DNA of 64,000 bases from an uncultured Ruminococcus sp. (GTDB lineage: Bacteria > Bacillota_A > Clostridia > Oscillospirales > Ruminococcaceae): contig ONBA01000003.1 of the NCBI GenBank assembly GCA_900315975.1, forward strand, positions 1-64,000. The letters are read 5' to 3'. Below the pieces are notes generated by a model. The model was given only the letters and a program-made list of their open reading frames with translations, did not search any database and was not told where the DNA came from. Of this stretch, positions 50,787-58,592 are shown in pieces (the first letter of the stretch is position 1; each line of letters starts with the position of its first letter). The position numbers and the translations under genes are program-made.

Positions 50787-52421
50787 CTAAAACTGTGCGT
50801 ACAACGGGTCGACCGGCATATATCCGAATCCGTATGCCCCGAAAATAACTATGTACATGATAAGTGCGTACAAAACTGCCCACCGAATTACGATGTTTTT
50901 CTTTGCAAGCGTGTCGCGTACCGATATGCCCTTTTCATTTATTACGCTTACCGCGAACACTATCACAAGTGTTACGGCAGTTATCGCGAAATCTTTGTAC
51001 CCGAGACTGCTTTTCAGCAGAAGATCCCTGTTGAAACTTGTGAACGAGAAGTCCGTCAGCATCTTCCAAAACATCGAAAAGCCGTTCCGAAGTCCCTCTG
51101 CGCGGAAAAAGAGTTCACCGATTATTACGAGTATCGTCGTTCTTATCATCTGAAACGTCTTGTACGCTATGCTTTCAGAATTTATTCCGAACCTCTGATT
51201 CGTCTTCTTTACCAGCGGACTTATCAGACTTCCGATAAGTATCAGAACAAAATGGTACATTCCGAAAAATATATAGTTCCACGCTGAACCGTGCCACAGT
51301 CCGTTACACGACCACACGCAGAATAGTGCGATACTTCCGGCAAGAAGTGGTCCGTAGTGGTTGCCTATCTTCTTGCGTGCAGACGATGTCAGCTTCTTCA
51401 TTCTGTCCGCTGTCGTTACCGGATAGAAAATGTAGTCCCTGAACCATGCACCGAGAGTCTTGTGCCAGCGGTTCCAGAATTCGGAAATAGTCCTCGAAAA
51501 AAACGGCCGCTCAAAGTTCTCCGGCATTTCTACTCCCAGTATCTGCGAGATGCCTGTTACTGCGTCCATTGAACCCGAAAAGTCTGCGTAAAGCTGTACT
51601 GTATAACATACTGCCGCTATGGCGATAACTCCGCCCTGATACGTCTTATGCTCCGAAAATACACTGCTCACAAACGGGTCCATTCTGTCGGCAATGACTA
51701 CCTTCTTCATCATACCGTAAAGGAATCTCTGCATACCCATTGTAAGATTATGGTACTCTATCTGTCTGACGTTCCAAAGTTTGTCCGCTGTCTGTGAGTA
51801 ACGGCATATTGGTCCCTCCACTATCTGCGGAAAAAAGCCGATGAACAGCGCAAGCCGCAGAAAGTTCCGGTCTGCCTTTGCAAGTCCGTGATAGACGTCA
51901 ACTACGTACGAAAGTGCCTGCAATGTGAAAAACGATATGCCAAGCGGCATCACGAATTTCGGTATCGTAACACGGAACATAATACCCGCTATATCAAGCA
52001 GCGAATTGACATTGCCAAGGAAAAATGCTGTGTATTTCAGCACAAGCAGCAACCCGATATCAGCGATAACGGCGAATAATATAACTCGCCGCTGTTTCTT
52101 GATATATACCTGTTTTACCTGCTTTTTTTCCTCTTTTTTAAGTCCTTTTAATGCGTCCTTCTGCCTGTTCTGTATACGGTCTATCCATAAGCCGAATCCG
52201 TATACCGCTCCGGTGATTCCGACAAGATAACCAAGCAGCGGACCGCTGATAAGCCAGTAAAAAATATAGCTTATCACAAGCAGATAGTACTTCTTGCACT
52301 TCGCCGGTGTTACTGCATATCCTATCAGACAGACCGGCAGAAATACTGCGAAAAATTCAAGCGAAAAAAACGATGTCAGAGACGTTAGTTTTCCGTCTGA
52401 AATGGCGGAGAGCAGAAACAT
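50787..52421 (-). CDS. MBOAT-family acyl exporter/transferase (DltB-like)
   Basis: 544 aa, about 11 membrane helices. VMPLGISFFTLQALSYVVDV is a conserved MBOAT segment, FFPQIVEGPICRYSQTADKL another, and RTISEFWNRWHKTLGAWFRD with the later SCNGLWHGSAWNYIFFGMYH provides the catalytic His. It takes acyl groups from the carrier protein across the membrane. N-terminal ORF start at 52421, 1 nt after the carrier-protein gene. Slightly longer than typical DltB (about 400 aa), closer to AlgI-type. Confidence 0.92.
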   Translation of the reverse strand: MFLLSAISDGKLTSLTSFFSLEFFAVFLPVCLIGYAVTPAKCKKYYLLVISYIFYWLISGPLLGYLVGITGAVYGFGLWIDRIQNRQKDALKGLKKEEKKQVKQVYIKKQRRVILFAVIADIGLLLVLKYTAFFLGNVNSLLDIAGIMFRVTIPKFVMPLGISFFTLQALSYVVDVYHGLAKADRNFLRLALFIGFFPQIVEGPICRYSQTADKLWNVRQIEYHNLTMGMQRFLYGMMKKVVIADRMDPFVSSVFSEHKTYQGGVIAIAAVCYTVQLYADFSGSMDAVTGISQILGVEMPENFERPFFSRTISEFWNRWHKTLGAWFRDYIFYPVTTADRMKKLTSSARKKIGNHYGPLLAGSIALFCVWSCNGLWHGSAWNYIFFGMYHFVLILIGSLISPLVKKTNQRFGINSESIAYKTFQMIRTTILVIIGELFFRAEGLRNGFSMFWKMLTDFSFTSFNRDLLLKSSLGYKDFAITAVTLVIVFAVSVINEKGISVRDTLAKKNIVIRWAVLYALIMYIVIFGAYGFGYMPVDPLYAQF

Positions 52422-52422
52422 C

Positions 52423-52653
52423 TCAGTCCTCCTCTTGCAGGCGCTCTATCATCTTCATCATACTCTTTGCAGAGTTGAAGTTCGCAGGAACTATCTCTAC
52501 CGCCGGAATCGTTATGTCGAATGCGTCCTCAAGTTCTGCAACGAGCGAGAGTATTGAGAGTGAATCGAGAAGATGTCCGTCGATAAGGTTTTCACAGTTC
52601 TCGTAGTCGATGTCAGGCTGAATGTCCTCTAAAATTTCAATTAATTCTTCCAT
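52423..52653 (-). CDS. Acyl/aminoacyl carrier protein (DltC-like)
   Basis: 76 aa. IDGHLLDSLSILSLVAELED has the phosphopantetheine-accepting Ser in DSL. ILEDIQPDIDYENCENLIDG precedes it and FDITIPAVEIVPANFNSAKS follows, a normal carrier-protein fold. I chose ATG 52653 (AAAGGAT 10 nt before) over an earlier frame extension. Between the decarboxylase and MBOAT genes, so it should carry the group that the ligase loads and the decarboxylase may alter. Confidence 0.92.
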   Translation of the reverse strand: MEELIEILEDIQPDIDYENCENLIDGHLLDSLSILSLVAELEDAFDITIPAVEIVPANFNSAKSMMKMIERLQEED

Positions 52654-52657
52654 GATT

Positions 52658-53833
52658 TTATATCCTTTCATATTTGGGTGTGTTGAGACTTGATGTCTCG
52701 TATTTTTCACGGACGCATACTGCGTCGCCGTTTTCCTTAATCAGATATACTGCCGGAATATCACGGCTGAGAAACAGTGAGATTCCCTCTGTCATACAGT
52801 ATGCTCCCGTATTCTCAAAGCAAAGCGTGTCACCTTTCTCTATATCTGGCAGGCATATCTGCTTAACTACGATGTCGTTCATTGAGCATAATGCTCCGCA
52901 TATCTGCCAGTACCTGTCGGGGATTATTTCAGTCTTTCCGCAAACTGACATTACAGGGTGACGCATTGCCATGTGCTGTCCGAAATAGACAAGGTGATGC
53001 ATACCTCCGTCGATAAGTGCGTAATTCTGACCTTTGTTGTGCTTTATATCAACTATGTGGGTGTAGTACCTTCCGCACGATGCGGCTATGCTTCTGCCGA
53101 GTTCAAGTGTGATATGAGTCTTGAACGTCATTCCGGACAGCACCTCCGAAAAAGCGGAAAGATATTCCTCCTCGTCAAATTCGTCATCGGTGAAATAGCT
53201 CACGGGAAAACCGGTGCCGTATTCGAGGATCTCCGCAGTATAGCCGAAATCGTCCTGCAAATGGTGCAGGAAAGAATCAAGCTTATCTATCTCGCGTTTC
53301 AGCTTCTTCACAGACGTTTTCTGCGTTCCCGAAAAGAACTGTATGCCGGCAATTTTTATACCGTCTGCCTTTTCGGCTACAATGTGCTCTATCTCCGAAC
53401 TGTCCATTCCGAACTGACTGTCATTCGTAAGACGCAGAAGCACAGTCAGTTTACGGCTGTATTCTGCCGAATACCTGCATATCATTCTATACTGCTCAGG
53501 TGATTCGACTGTTATTATTCCGTCGAAATCAGGGTCTGCCGCAAGCATTTTTACAGTCTCCTCAGACTTGTATACTCCCGATATGACCATTTCCTGCTTC
53601 GGTACTCCGAGTGTGCGGCATATCTCCGCTTCTCCGGGGGAACATATCTCAAAGCAGTCGACCTCGCCGATCAGTTCCTTTATTATGAATGTATTCGCTT
53701 TAACTGCGTAACACAGCGATACTCCCTCCGGCAAATGATTCCGAAGATAGCTTGTACGCTTTTTCAGTGTGCCGATATCAAACGTATAAAATGCTGTTTT
53801 ACCGGTATTTATCAGTGATTTTACATCGCTCAC
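52658..53833 (-). CDS. PLP fold-III decarboxylase in a dlt-like operon (BtrK/LysA type)
   Basis: 391 aa. Alanine-racemase-like barrel with the PLP Lys in LCYAVKANTF; FEICSPGEAEI and GIQFFSGTQKT match the group IV decarboxylase pattern. The C-terminal domain has ICGALCSMNDIV (Cys and Asp of the decarboxylase active site) and ENTGAYCMT. This fits diaminopimelate/ornithine-type decarboxylases, including BtrK, which acts on a carrier-bound glutamyl group. ATGA overlap with the ligase gene upstream and 4 nt to the carrier gene make it integral to the operon. The substrate is inferred to be an amino acid, free or carrier-bound. Confidence 0.88.
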   Translation of the reverse strand: MSDVKSLINTGKTAFYTFDIGTLKKRTSYLRNHLPEGVSLCYAVKANTFIIKELIGEVDCFEICSPGEAEICRTLGVPKQEMVISGVYKSEETVKMLAADPDFDGIITVESPEQYRMICRYSAEYSRKLTVLLRLTNDSQFGMDSSEIEHIVAEKADGIKIAGIQFFSGTQKTSVKKLKREIDKLDSFLHHLQDDFGYTAEILEYGTGFPVSYFTDDEFDEEEYLSAFSEVLSGMTFKTHITLELGRSIAASCGRYYTHIVDIKHNKGQNYALIDGGMHHLVYFGQHMAMRHPVMSVCGKTEIIPDRYWQICGALCSMNDIVVKQICLPDIEKGDTLCFENTGAYCMTEGISLFLSRDIPAVYLIKENGDAVCVREKYETSSLNTPKYERI

Positions 53834-55344
53834 TTTTTTCTGACCTCCGCTGTTTCTATTGCTTTACGGCGGTCTATCTTGCCGTTCTTTGTCATAGGCA
53901 TCTTTTCAAGCTTCCGGATAAAACCGGGTACCATGAATACGGGCAGGGTCTCCTTCATCAGCGAATGAAGCTTTGCCTTTTCAATAGTGCCGACGTAGTA
54001 ACCCTTCAGCTTTTCTTTTTCAAATACACAGAAACAGCGCTCTACTCCGTCGATTGCCGCCATTGAACGCTCAACCTCTTCAAGCTCGACACGGTGCCCC
54101 ATGTACTTTATCTGATTGTCCGACCTTCCGCAGAACATCATCTCGCCGCGTGTATTGTACTTGCCGAGGTCGCCGGTCTGATATACTGTTTCAGGATAGT
54201 CAGGATTCAGCGGATTCTGTATGAAGCACTCATCATTCTTCTCCGGCATTCGGTAATATCCGAGTGCAAGAGCAGTTCCCCTTACGGTTATTTTTCCGAC
54301 CTCGTCAACTCCGGTCACAAGCTTTCCCTCGTCGCTGAGCAGAAAAACGTCCTCATTGGGAAATGGTACCCCTATCGGTATACCCTCGGAGTAATCACGT
54401 TCCTTCTCAAGTATATGATATGTGCAGTTGCAGGTTATCTCCGTCGGACCGTATAGATTGATGAAAGTAGTATCCGGCAGATGCTCCTGCCACTGTTTAA
54501 GGTGCTTGTACGGCATTACCTCGCCGCTGAAAAGTACTTTCTTTATCGTATCCGGTGTCTTGTAATCAAGTCCGTGAAATGTACTTATCAGACACAATGC
54601 TGATACTGCCCATATCATAACCGTAACTTTATTGTCGCAGAGGTAGTCTATCAGTACCGTCGGCGACGAAAAATACCTGCGCGGAACTATAAGAAGCTCC
54701 GCTCCTGTCCTGAATGCCGAGTAAATGTCCTTGACTGATACATCGAAATCAAACGGTGCCTGATTCGCTATGACGTCGTCAGGTCCTATGCCGAAAATAT
54801 CGGTAAAACAGTCGATGAAGTCGATAACGCTCCTGTGCGAAACGACTATGCCTTTAGGTGTTCCTGTCGAGCCGGAAGTGAAGTTTATATACAGCGGGTC
54901 AGTGTCTATCATTCGCCGGCGGACAGGCTCTAATACAGATTCGTCAGCTACAGTTTCTGAAAGTTCCTCAACTGTTTTTATGCAGTCATCAGGGAATATC
55001 TCTTCCGCTTTTTTGCGCATCTGCTCTGTTGTAATAACTATTCCGCCATGCAATACTTCGCATATCTGCTGCAATCTGCTCGCCGGCAGCTCGGTGTTCA
55101 GCATTGAATAGAAGCCTCCGGCATATACGATGCCGAAAAACGTACTCAGTGCCTCTATGCCTTTTTCCATGTATACCCCGACGGGTCTGCCGTATATTTC
55201 GTTCCTTGCAAGAGATGTTCCTATCGCTTTCGCTCGTGCGACGAATTCTGCATACGTTATGGTCTCATCTTCAACTCTGACAGCTGTTTTATCAGGATAT
55301 ACTTCTGCTGTGTTCTCGAGAAAATCGAGTATATTTCCTGTCAC
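53830..55344 (-). CDS. Amino-acid adenylating ligase (DltA-like)
   Basis: 504 aa. NFTSGSTGTPKGIVVSHRSV (P loop), FINLYGPTEITCNCTYHI, TGDLGKYNTRGEMMFCGRSD, QIKYMGHRVELEEVERSM and MTKNGKIDRR (catalytic Lys) fit DltA and stand-alone NRPS adenylation domains. In the segment equivalent to F-C-G-E of Bacillus DltA, where I recall Cys269 helping select D-Ala, this protein has VLFSGEVMP, Ser in place of Cys. GTG 55344 has AGGAGG 7 nt upstream; the earlier frame start includes that site and is rejected. First gene of the operon. Confidence 0.88.
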   Translation of the reverse strand: MTGNILDFLENTAEVYPDKTAVRVEDETITYAEFVARAKAIGTSLARNEIYGRPVGVYMEKGIEALSTFFGIVYAGGFYSMLNTELPASRLQQICEVLHGGIVITTEQMRKKAEEIFPDDCIKTVEELSETVADESVLEPVRRRMIDTDPLYINFTSGSTGTPKGIVVSHRSVIDFIDCFTDIFGIGPDDVIANQAPFDFDVSVKDIYSAFRTGAELLIVPRRYFSSPTVLIDYLCDNKVTVMIWAVSALCLISTFHGLDYKTPDTIKKVLFSGEVMPYKHLKQWQEHLPDTTFINLYGPTEITCNCTYHILEKERDYSEGIPIGVPFPNEDVFLLSDEGKLVTGVDEVGKITVRGTALALGYYRMPEKNDECFIQNPLNPDYPETVYQTGDLGKYNTRGEMMFCGRSDNQIKYMGHRVELEEVERSMAAIDGVERCFCVFEKEKLKGYYVGTIEKAKLHSLMKETLPVFMVPGFIRKLEKMPMTKNGKIDRRKAIETAEVRKK

Positions 55345-55445
55345 TTCCTTACCTCCTGACATGAAAAGTTCTTTCAGCACAAACCCGTCAGATGCATCGT
55401 TTTACGAGTATCCGATAGGTTTACGCGCATATTTCCTCATTATTA

Positions 55446-55474
55446 ATTATACATTGACAAATTAAATATGTCAA
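55446..55474 (-). promoter_or_regulatory. Promoter of the dlt-like operon
   Basis: Minus strand: TTGACA (55469-55474), 17-nt spacer, TATAAT (55446-55451), then a leader of about 95 nt to the GTG start. Confidence 0.85.
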
Positions 55475-55536
55475 CATCAAATACAATATTCTGTGTTTTC
55501 CACTATTGCTTCCTTCTTCTCGCTAATAAAATATGC

Positions 55537-55567
55537 AAAAAAACACTTCCTGATATACAGGAAGTGT
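55537..55567 (-). terminator. Terminator of the AI-2E-family gene
   Basis: ACACTTCCTG-ATATA-CAGGAAGTGT, perfect 10 bp; leftward it is followed by seven T residues. Confidence 0.9.
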
Positions 55568-55573
55568 CCTCGT

Positions 55574-56752
55574 TTATTCATCATCTTCTTCATCCTGCTG
55601 AGGCGGTTCATCCTTTTCCGGCTCATTTTTTCTTAGTTCAAGCCGCGGTATTAATATCTCCCTGTAGACATAGTCACCTATCGCTACGACAGGTACTGAG
55701 AAAATTATTCCGATAATTCCGAATACCTTGCCGCTTATTACTAACGCTACAAGTATGAGAAGTCCTGATACTCCGAATGTGTTTCCGAACAGCTTCGGTT
55801 TTATTACAACTGCGTCAATAGTTTGCAGGATTATCGTGAATATCAGGAAAAGAAAAGCATGAATCGGATTTACCATAAGGAGTATGAATGTTCCGATTAC
55901 TGCACCTACTAATGGTCCGAACGTCGGTATAAGATTGGCAACTCCGACAACTACCGATACAAGTCCTATATACTGCATTCCGCATACTGCCATAAATACG
56001 GCATTCGCTGCCCCTACTATAAGACCGTCAAGAAGGTCGCATATTACATATCGGTTGAGTATCGCGTTGCAGCGCGAAAGAAATTCTACCGAATCATCGT
56101 ATACCTTATCGCTCATCGTTGCCTTCATAAGTTTCCTGATTCCGGCTTTTATCTTAGTCTTTGCAGCAAGGAGATAAACAGATATTACAAACGCTATTCC
56201 CCAGTTTATTACTCCTTTTCCCGCTGTCGTAGACGCACTGATTATCTTCGGGAAGTTGTCAGTAATGTATTCAACAAGCTTGTTGAGTACATCCTCTGAC
56301 GATTCAAGAAGTTCTTTCATTAACTTCGCCTTGTTTGAATCAGAGAATGAAAGTCCGAAGTCGTTTAGTTTTCTCAGAAGTGAAGTCGCATATGGTCCGA
56401 GATTCGTAACGAAATTCGTTATACTTTCCAGAAGCTGAGGTATCAGTATCACAAGTATCAGTATGAGAAACAGTACTACCGTTGTCACGGCAAGTGCTAC
56501 TGACAGCGACCACCTCAGCGAGTCTTTTTTCAGCCGTCTGAATACTTTCCTGTCATATAGTTTTGCAAGCGGATTCATGAGATACGCTATCGCCGCACCA
56601 CCGATAACGGTCGAAAAATAACCTATAAACTGCGTTATCCCACTCCATACAGTTCCTATATTTGAAAGGAGCAGATATACCGCAACGGTTATGCATCCGG
56701 CAACTGCATTTGAAAACCACCGCTTTTGCATCAGGTTTTGAAATTTTTTCAT
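55574..56752 (-). CDS. AI-2E transporter family (UPF0118) membrane protein
   Basis: 392 aa with about eight membrane helices (AVAGCITVAVYLLLSNIG and WSLSVALAVTTVVLFLILIL at the N-terminus). The conserved VANLIPTFGPLVGAVIGTFI and FIFTIILQTIDAVVIKPKLF-like blocks define the family, whose members export autoinducer-2 or exchange ions. An acidic tail (RKNEPEKDEPPQQDEEDDE) is cytoplasmic. The substrate is unknown. AAAGGTG before the ATG. Confidence 0.9.
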   Translation of the reverse strand: MKKFQNLMQKRWFSNAVAGCITVAVYLLLSNIGTVWSGITQFIGYFSTVIGGAAIAYLMNPLAKLYDRKVFRRLKKDSLRWSLSVALAVTTVVLFLILILVILIPQLLESITNFVTNLGPYATSLLRKLNDFGLSFSDSNKAKLMKELLESSEDVLNKLVEYITDNFPKIISASTTAGKGVINWGIAFVISVYLLAAKTKIKAGIRKLMKATMSDKVYDDSVEFLSRCNAILNRYVICDLLDGLIVGAANAVFMAVCGMQYIGLVSVVVGVANLIPTFGPLVGAVIGTFILLMVNPIHAFLFLIFTIILQTIDAVVIKPKLFGNTFGVSGLLILVALVISGKVFGIIGIIFSVPVVAIGDYVYREILIPRLELRKNEPEKDEPPQQDEEDDE

Positions 56753-56917
56753 TTTGCACCTTTTTCATTTCTTAAAATGTCATTTGTCAACCATCAGGTG
56801 ACACTATAAAATTATACCCCATAGTTTCGGAAGTGTCAAGTTTATTATAGTGAAATATGTGTGAAAAGTGTAAAACTGCAATAATACCGCCGCTTTCCTG
56901 CTTTTGTCTGTCCGCCC

Positions 56918-57000
56918 TTGCTTTTTCGTCCGCAATCAGGTATAATAAGTATACTTAAGGCAGCACTATTGCCTTAAACAGTTTTTTCCGGAGGATTAAT
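56918..57000 (+). promoter_or_regulatory. Promoter and leader hairpin of the ABC-F gene
   Basis: TTGCTT (56918-56923), 17-nt spacer, TATAAT (56941-56946). The leader contains TTAAGGCA-7 nt-TGCCTTAA (56955-56977), 4 nt and then six T (56982-56987), then CCGGAGG before the ATG. The hairpin plus T run resembles a weak terminator, as found in attenuated ABC-F leaders. Its arms equal the tip of the MITE terminal repeat. Confidence 0.6.
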
Positions 57001-58554
57001 ATGAGCATACTCAATGTTGAACACGTTACCCACGGTTTCGGCGCAAGACAGATTCTTAACGATGCGTCATTCCGTCTGCTGAAAGGTGAACACGTCGGTC
57101 TTGTAGGCGCTAACGGCGAAGGCAAATCGACTTTCCTTAATATTATCATGGGCAAGATTCAGCCCGATGAGGGCAAAATCGAATGGTGCAAACACATCAC
57201 AACCGGCTACCTCGACCAGTACAGTACCCTCGCTAAGGGTAAATCTATACGCGATGTCCTGCGTGAAGCTTTCGACCACCTCTCAGAGCTTGAAACAGAA
57301 ATGCTCGCGCTGTATGACAAAATGTCCGATTGCTCAGAGGACGAGATGAACTCTCTTATGGAGGAAGTCGGCGAAATACAGGGTATCCTTGATTACAGCG
57401 GCTATTATACTATCGACGCTAAAATTTCCGAATATGCTAACGGTCTCGGTCTCAATGAAATCGGCCTTGACAGGGACGTTGCCGAGCTTTCGGGCGGTCA
57501 GCGTGCAAAGGTGCTTCTTGCTAAGGTACTCCTCGAAAACCCGATGATACTCATTCTCGACGAGCCTACTAACTTTCTCGACGAAAACCATATCCGCTGG
57601 CTTACCAATTTCCTGCAAAATTACGAAAACGCTTTCATTCTCGTTTCACACGATGTTCCGTTCATGAACAGTGTTATCAATGTCGTATACCATGTTGAAA
57701 ATGCCGTCATGACGCGCTATACAGGTGATTACGACAACTTCACAAGAATGTACGAACTCAAAAAGAAACAGATCGAACAAGCCTATGAAAAACAGCAGAA
57801 GGAAATCGCTGACCTTGAAGACTTCATCGCCCGCAATAAGGCTCGCGTCGCTACTACCAACATGGCTAAGTCACGTCAGAAAAAACTCGACAAAATGGAC
57901 AAGATAACTCTCATGCGTGAGAAACCTAAGCCAACTTTTTCTTTCAGAAAAGCACGCACTCCCGGACGTGTCGTTATAGACTGCAAGAACGTTGTTCTCG
58001 GCTATGATGAACCACTCACCAAGCCTATTTCGGTAAAGGTGGAAAATGGACAGAAAATCGCTATCCGCGGTGTAAACGGTATAGGCAAATCCACCCTCCT
58101 CAAGACCCTGCTTAAAATTATTCCGCCGCTCTCAGGCTATATTGAGCATGACCAGTTCGTTGAATACGGCTATTTCGAGCAGGAAGAGGAGAGTACCTCA
58201 AAGACCGCTCTCGACGTGATATGGGAAGAGTACCCTTCTATGACAAATGCCGAAGTACGCGCCGCTCTCGCTCAGTGCGGACTTACGACTGAACATATAA
58301 CCTCGCAGATGAGAGTTCTCTCCGGCGGTGAAAATGCTAAGGTCAGAATATGCCGCATTATGCTGAAAGAGGTCAATCTCCTCGTACTCGACGAGCCTAC
58401 CAACCACCTCGATGTTGATGCAAAGGAGTCGCTGAAAAAGGCTATCAAGGACTACAAGGGAACTGTCCTCATCGTCAGCCATGAACCGGAATTTTACATG
58501 GATATCGCCGACAATATCTGGAATATCGAGGAATGGTCAACTAAGATAATATAA
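57001..58554 (+). CDS. ABC-F ribosome-associated ATPase
   Basis: 517 aa, two ABC domains without membrane segments. First: GANGEGKSTFLN, LSGGQRAKVLLAKVLL, ILILDEPTNFLD. Linker (about residues 240-310) charged and helical (KKKQIEQAYEKQQKEIADLE). Second: GVNGIGKSTLLK, LSGGENAKVRICRIML, LLVLDEPTNHLD. ABC-F proteins enter the ribosomal E site to rescue or protect translation; some give antibiotic resistance. This one is nearest in pattern to the YbiT/Uup-like housekeeping groups; I cannot fix the subgroup. A leader hairpin suggests regulated expression. Confidence 0.93.
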   Translation: MSILNVEHVTHGFGARQILNDASFRLLKGEHVGLVGANGEGKSTFLNIIMGKIQPDEGKIEWCKHITTGYLDQYSTLAKGKSIRDVLREAFDHLSELETEMLALYDKMSDCSEDEMNSLMEEVGEIQGILDYSGYYTIDAKISEYANGLGLNEIGLDRDVAELSGGQRAKVLLAKVLLENPMILILDEPTNFLDENHIRWLTNFLQNYENAFILVSHDVPFMNSVINVVYHVENAVMTRYTGDYDNFTRMYELKKKQIEQAYEKQQKEIADLEDFIARNKARVATTNMAKSRQKKLDKMDKITLMREKPKPTFSFRKARTPGRVVIDCKNVVLGYDEPLTKPISVKVENGQKIAIRGVNGIGKSTLLKTLLKIIPPLSGYIEHDQFVEYGYFEQEEESTSKTALDVIWEEYPSMTNAEVRAALAQCGLTTEHITSQMRVLSGGENAKVRICRIMLKEVNLLVLDEPTNHLDVDAKESLKKAIKDYKGTVLIVSHEPEFYMDIADNIWNIEEWSTKII

Positions 58555-58560
58555 AAGTAT

Positions 58561-58584
58561 CCCCTCATCACTGCTGATGAGGGG
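58561..58584. terminator. Bidirectional terminator
   Basis: CCCCTCATCA-CTGC-TGATGAGGGG, perfect 10 bp, between the convergent ABC-F and cellulase genes; TATTTCTTT follows on the plus strand. Confidence 0.88.
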
Positions 58585-58592
58585 TATTTCTT

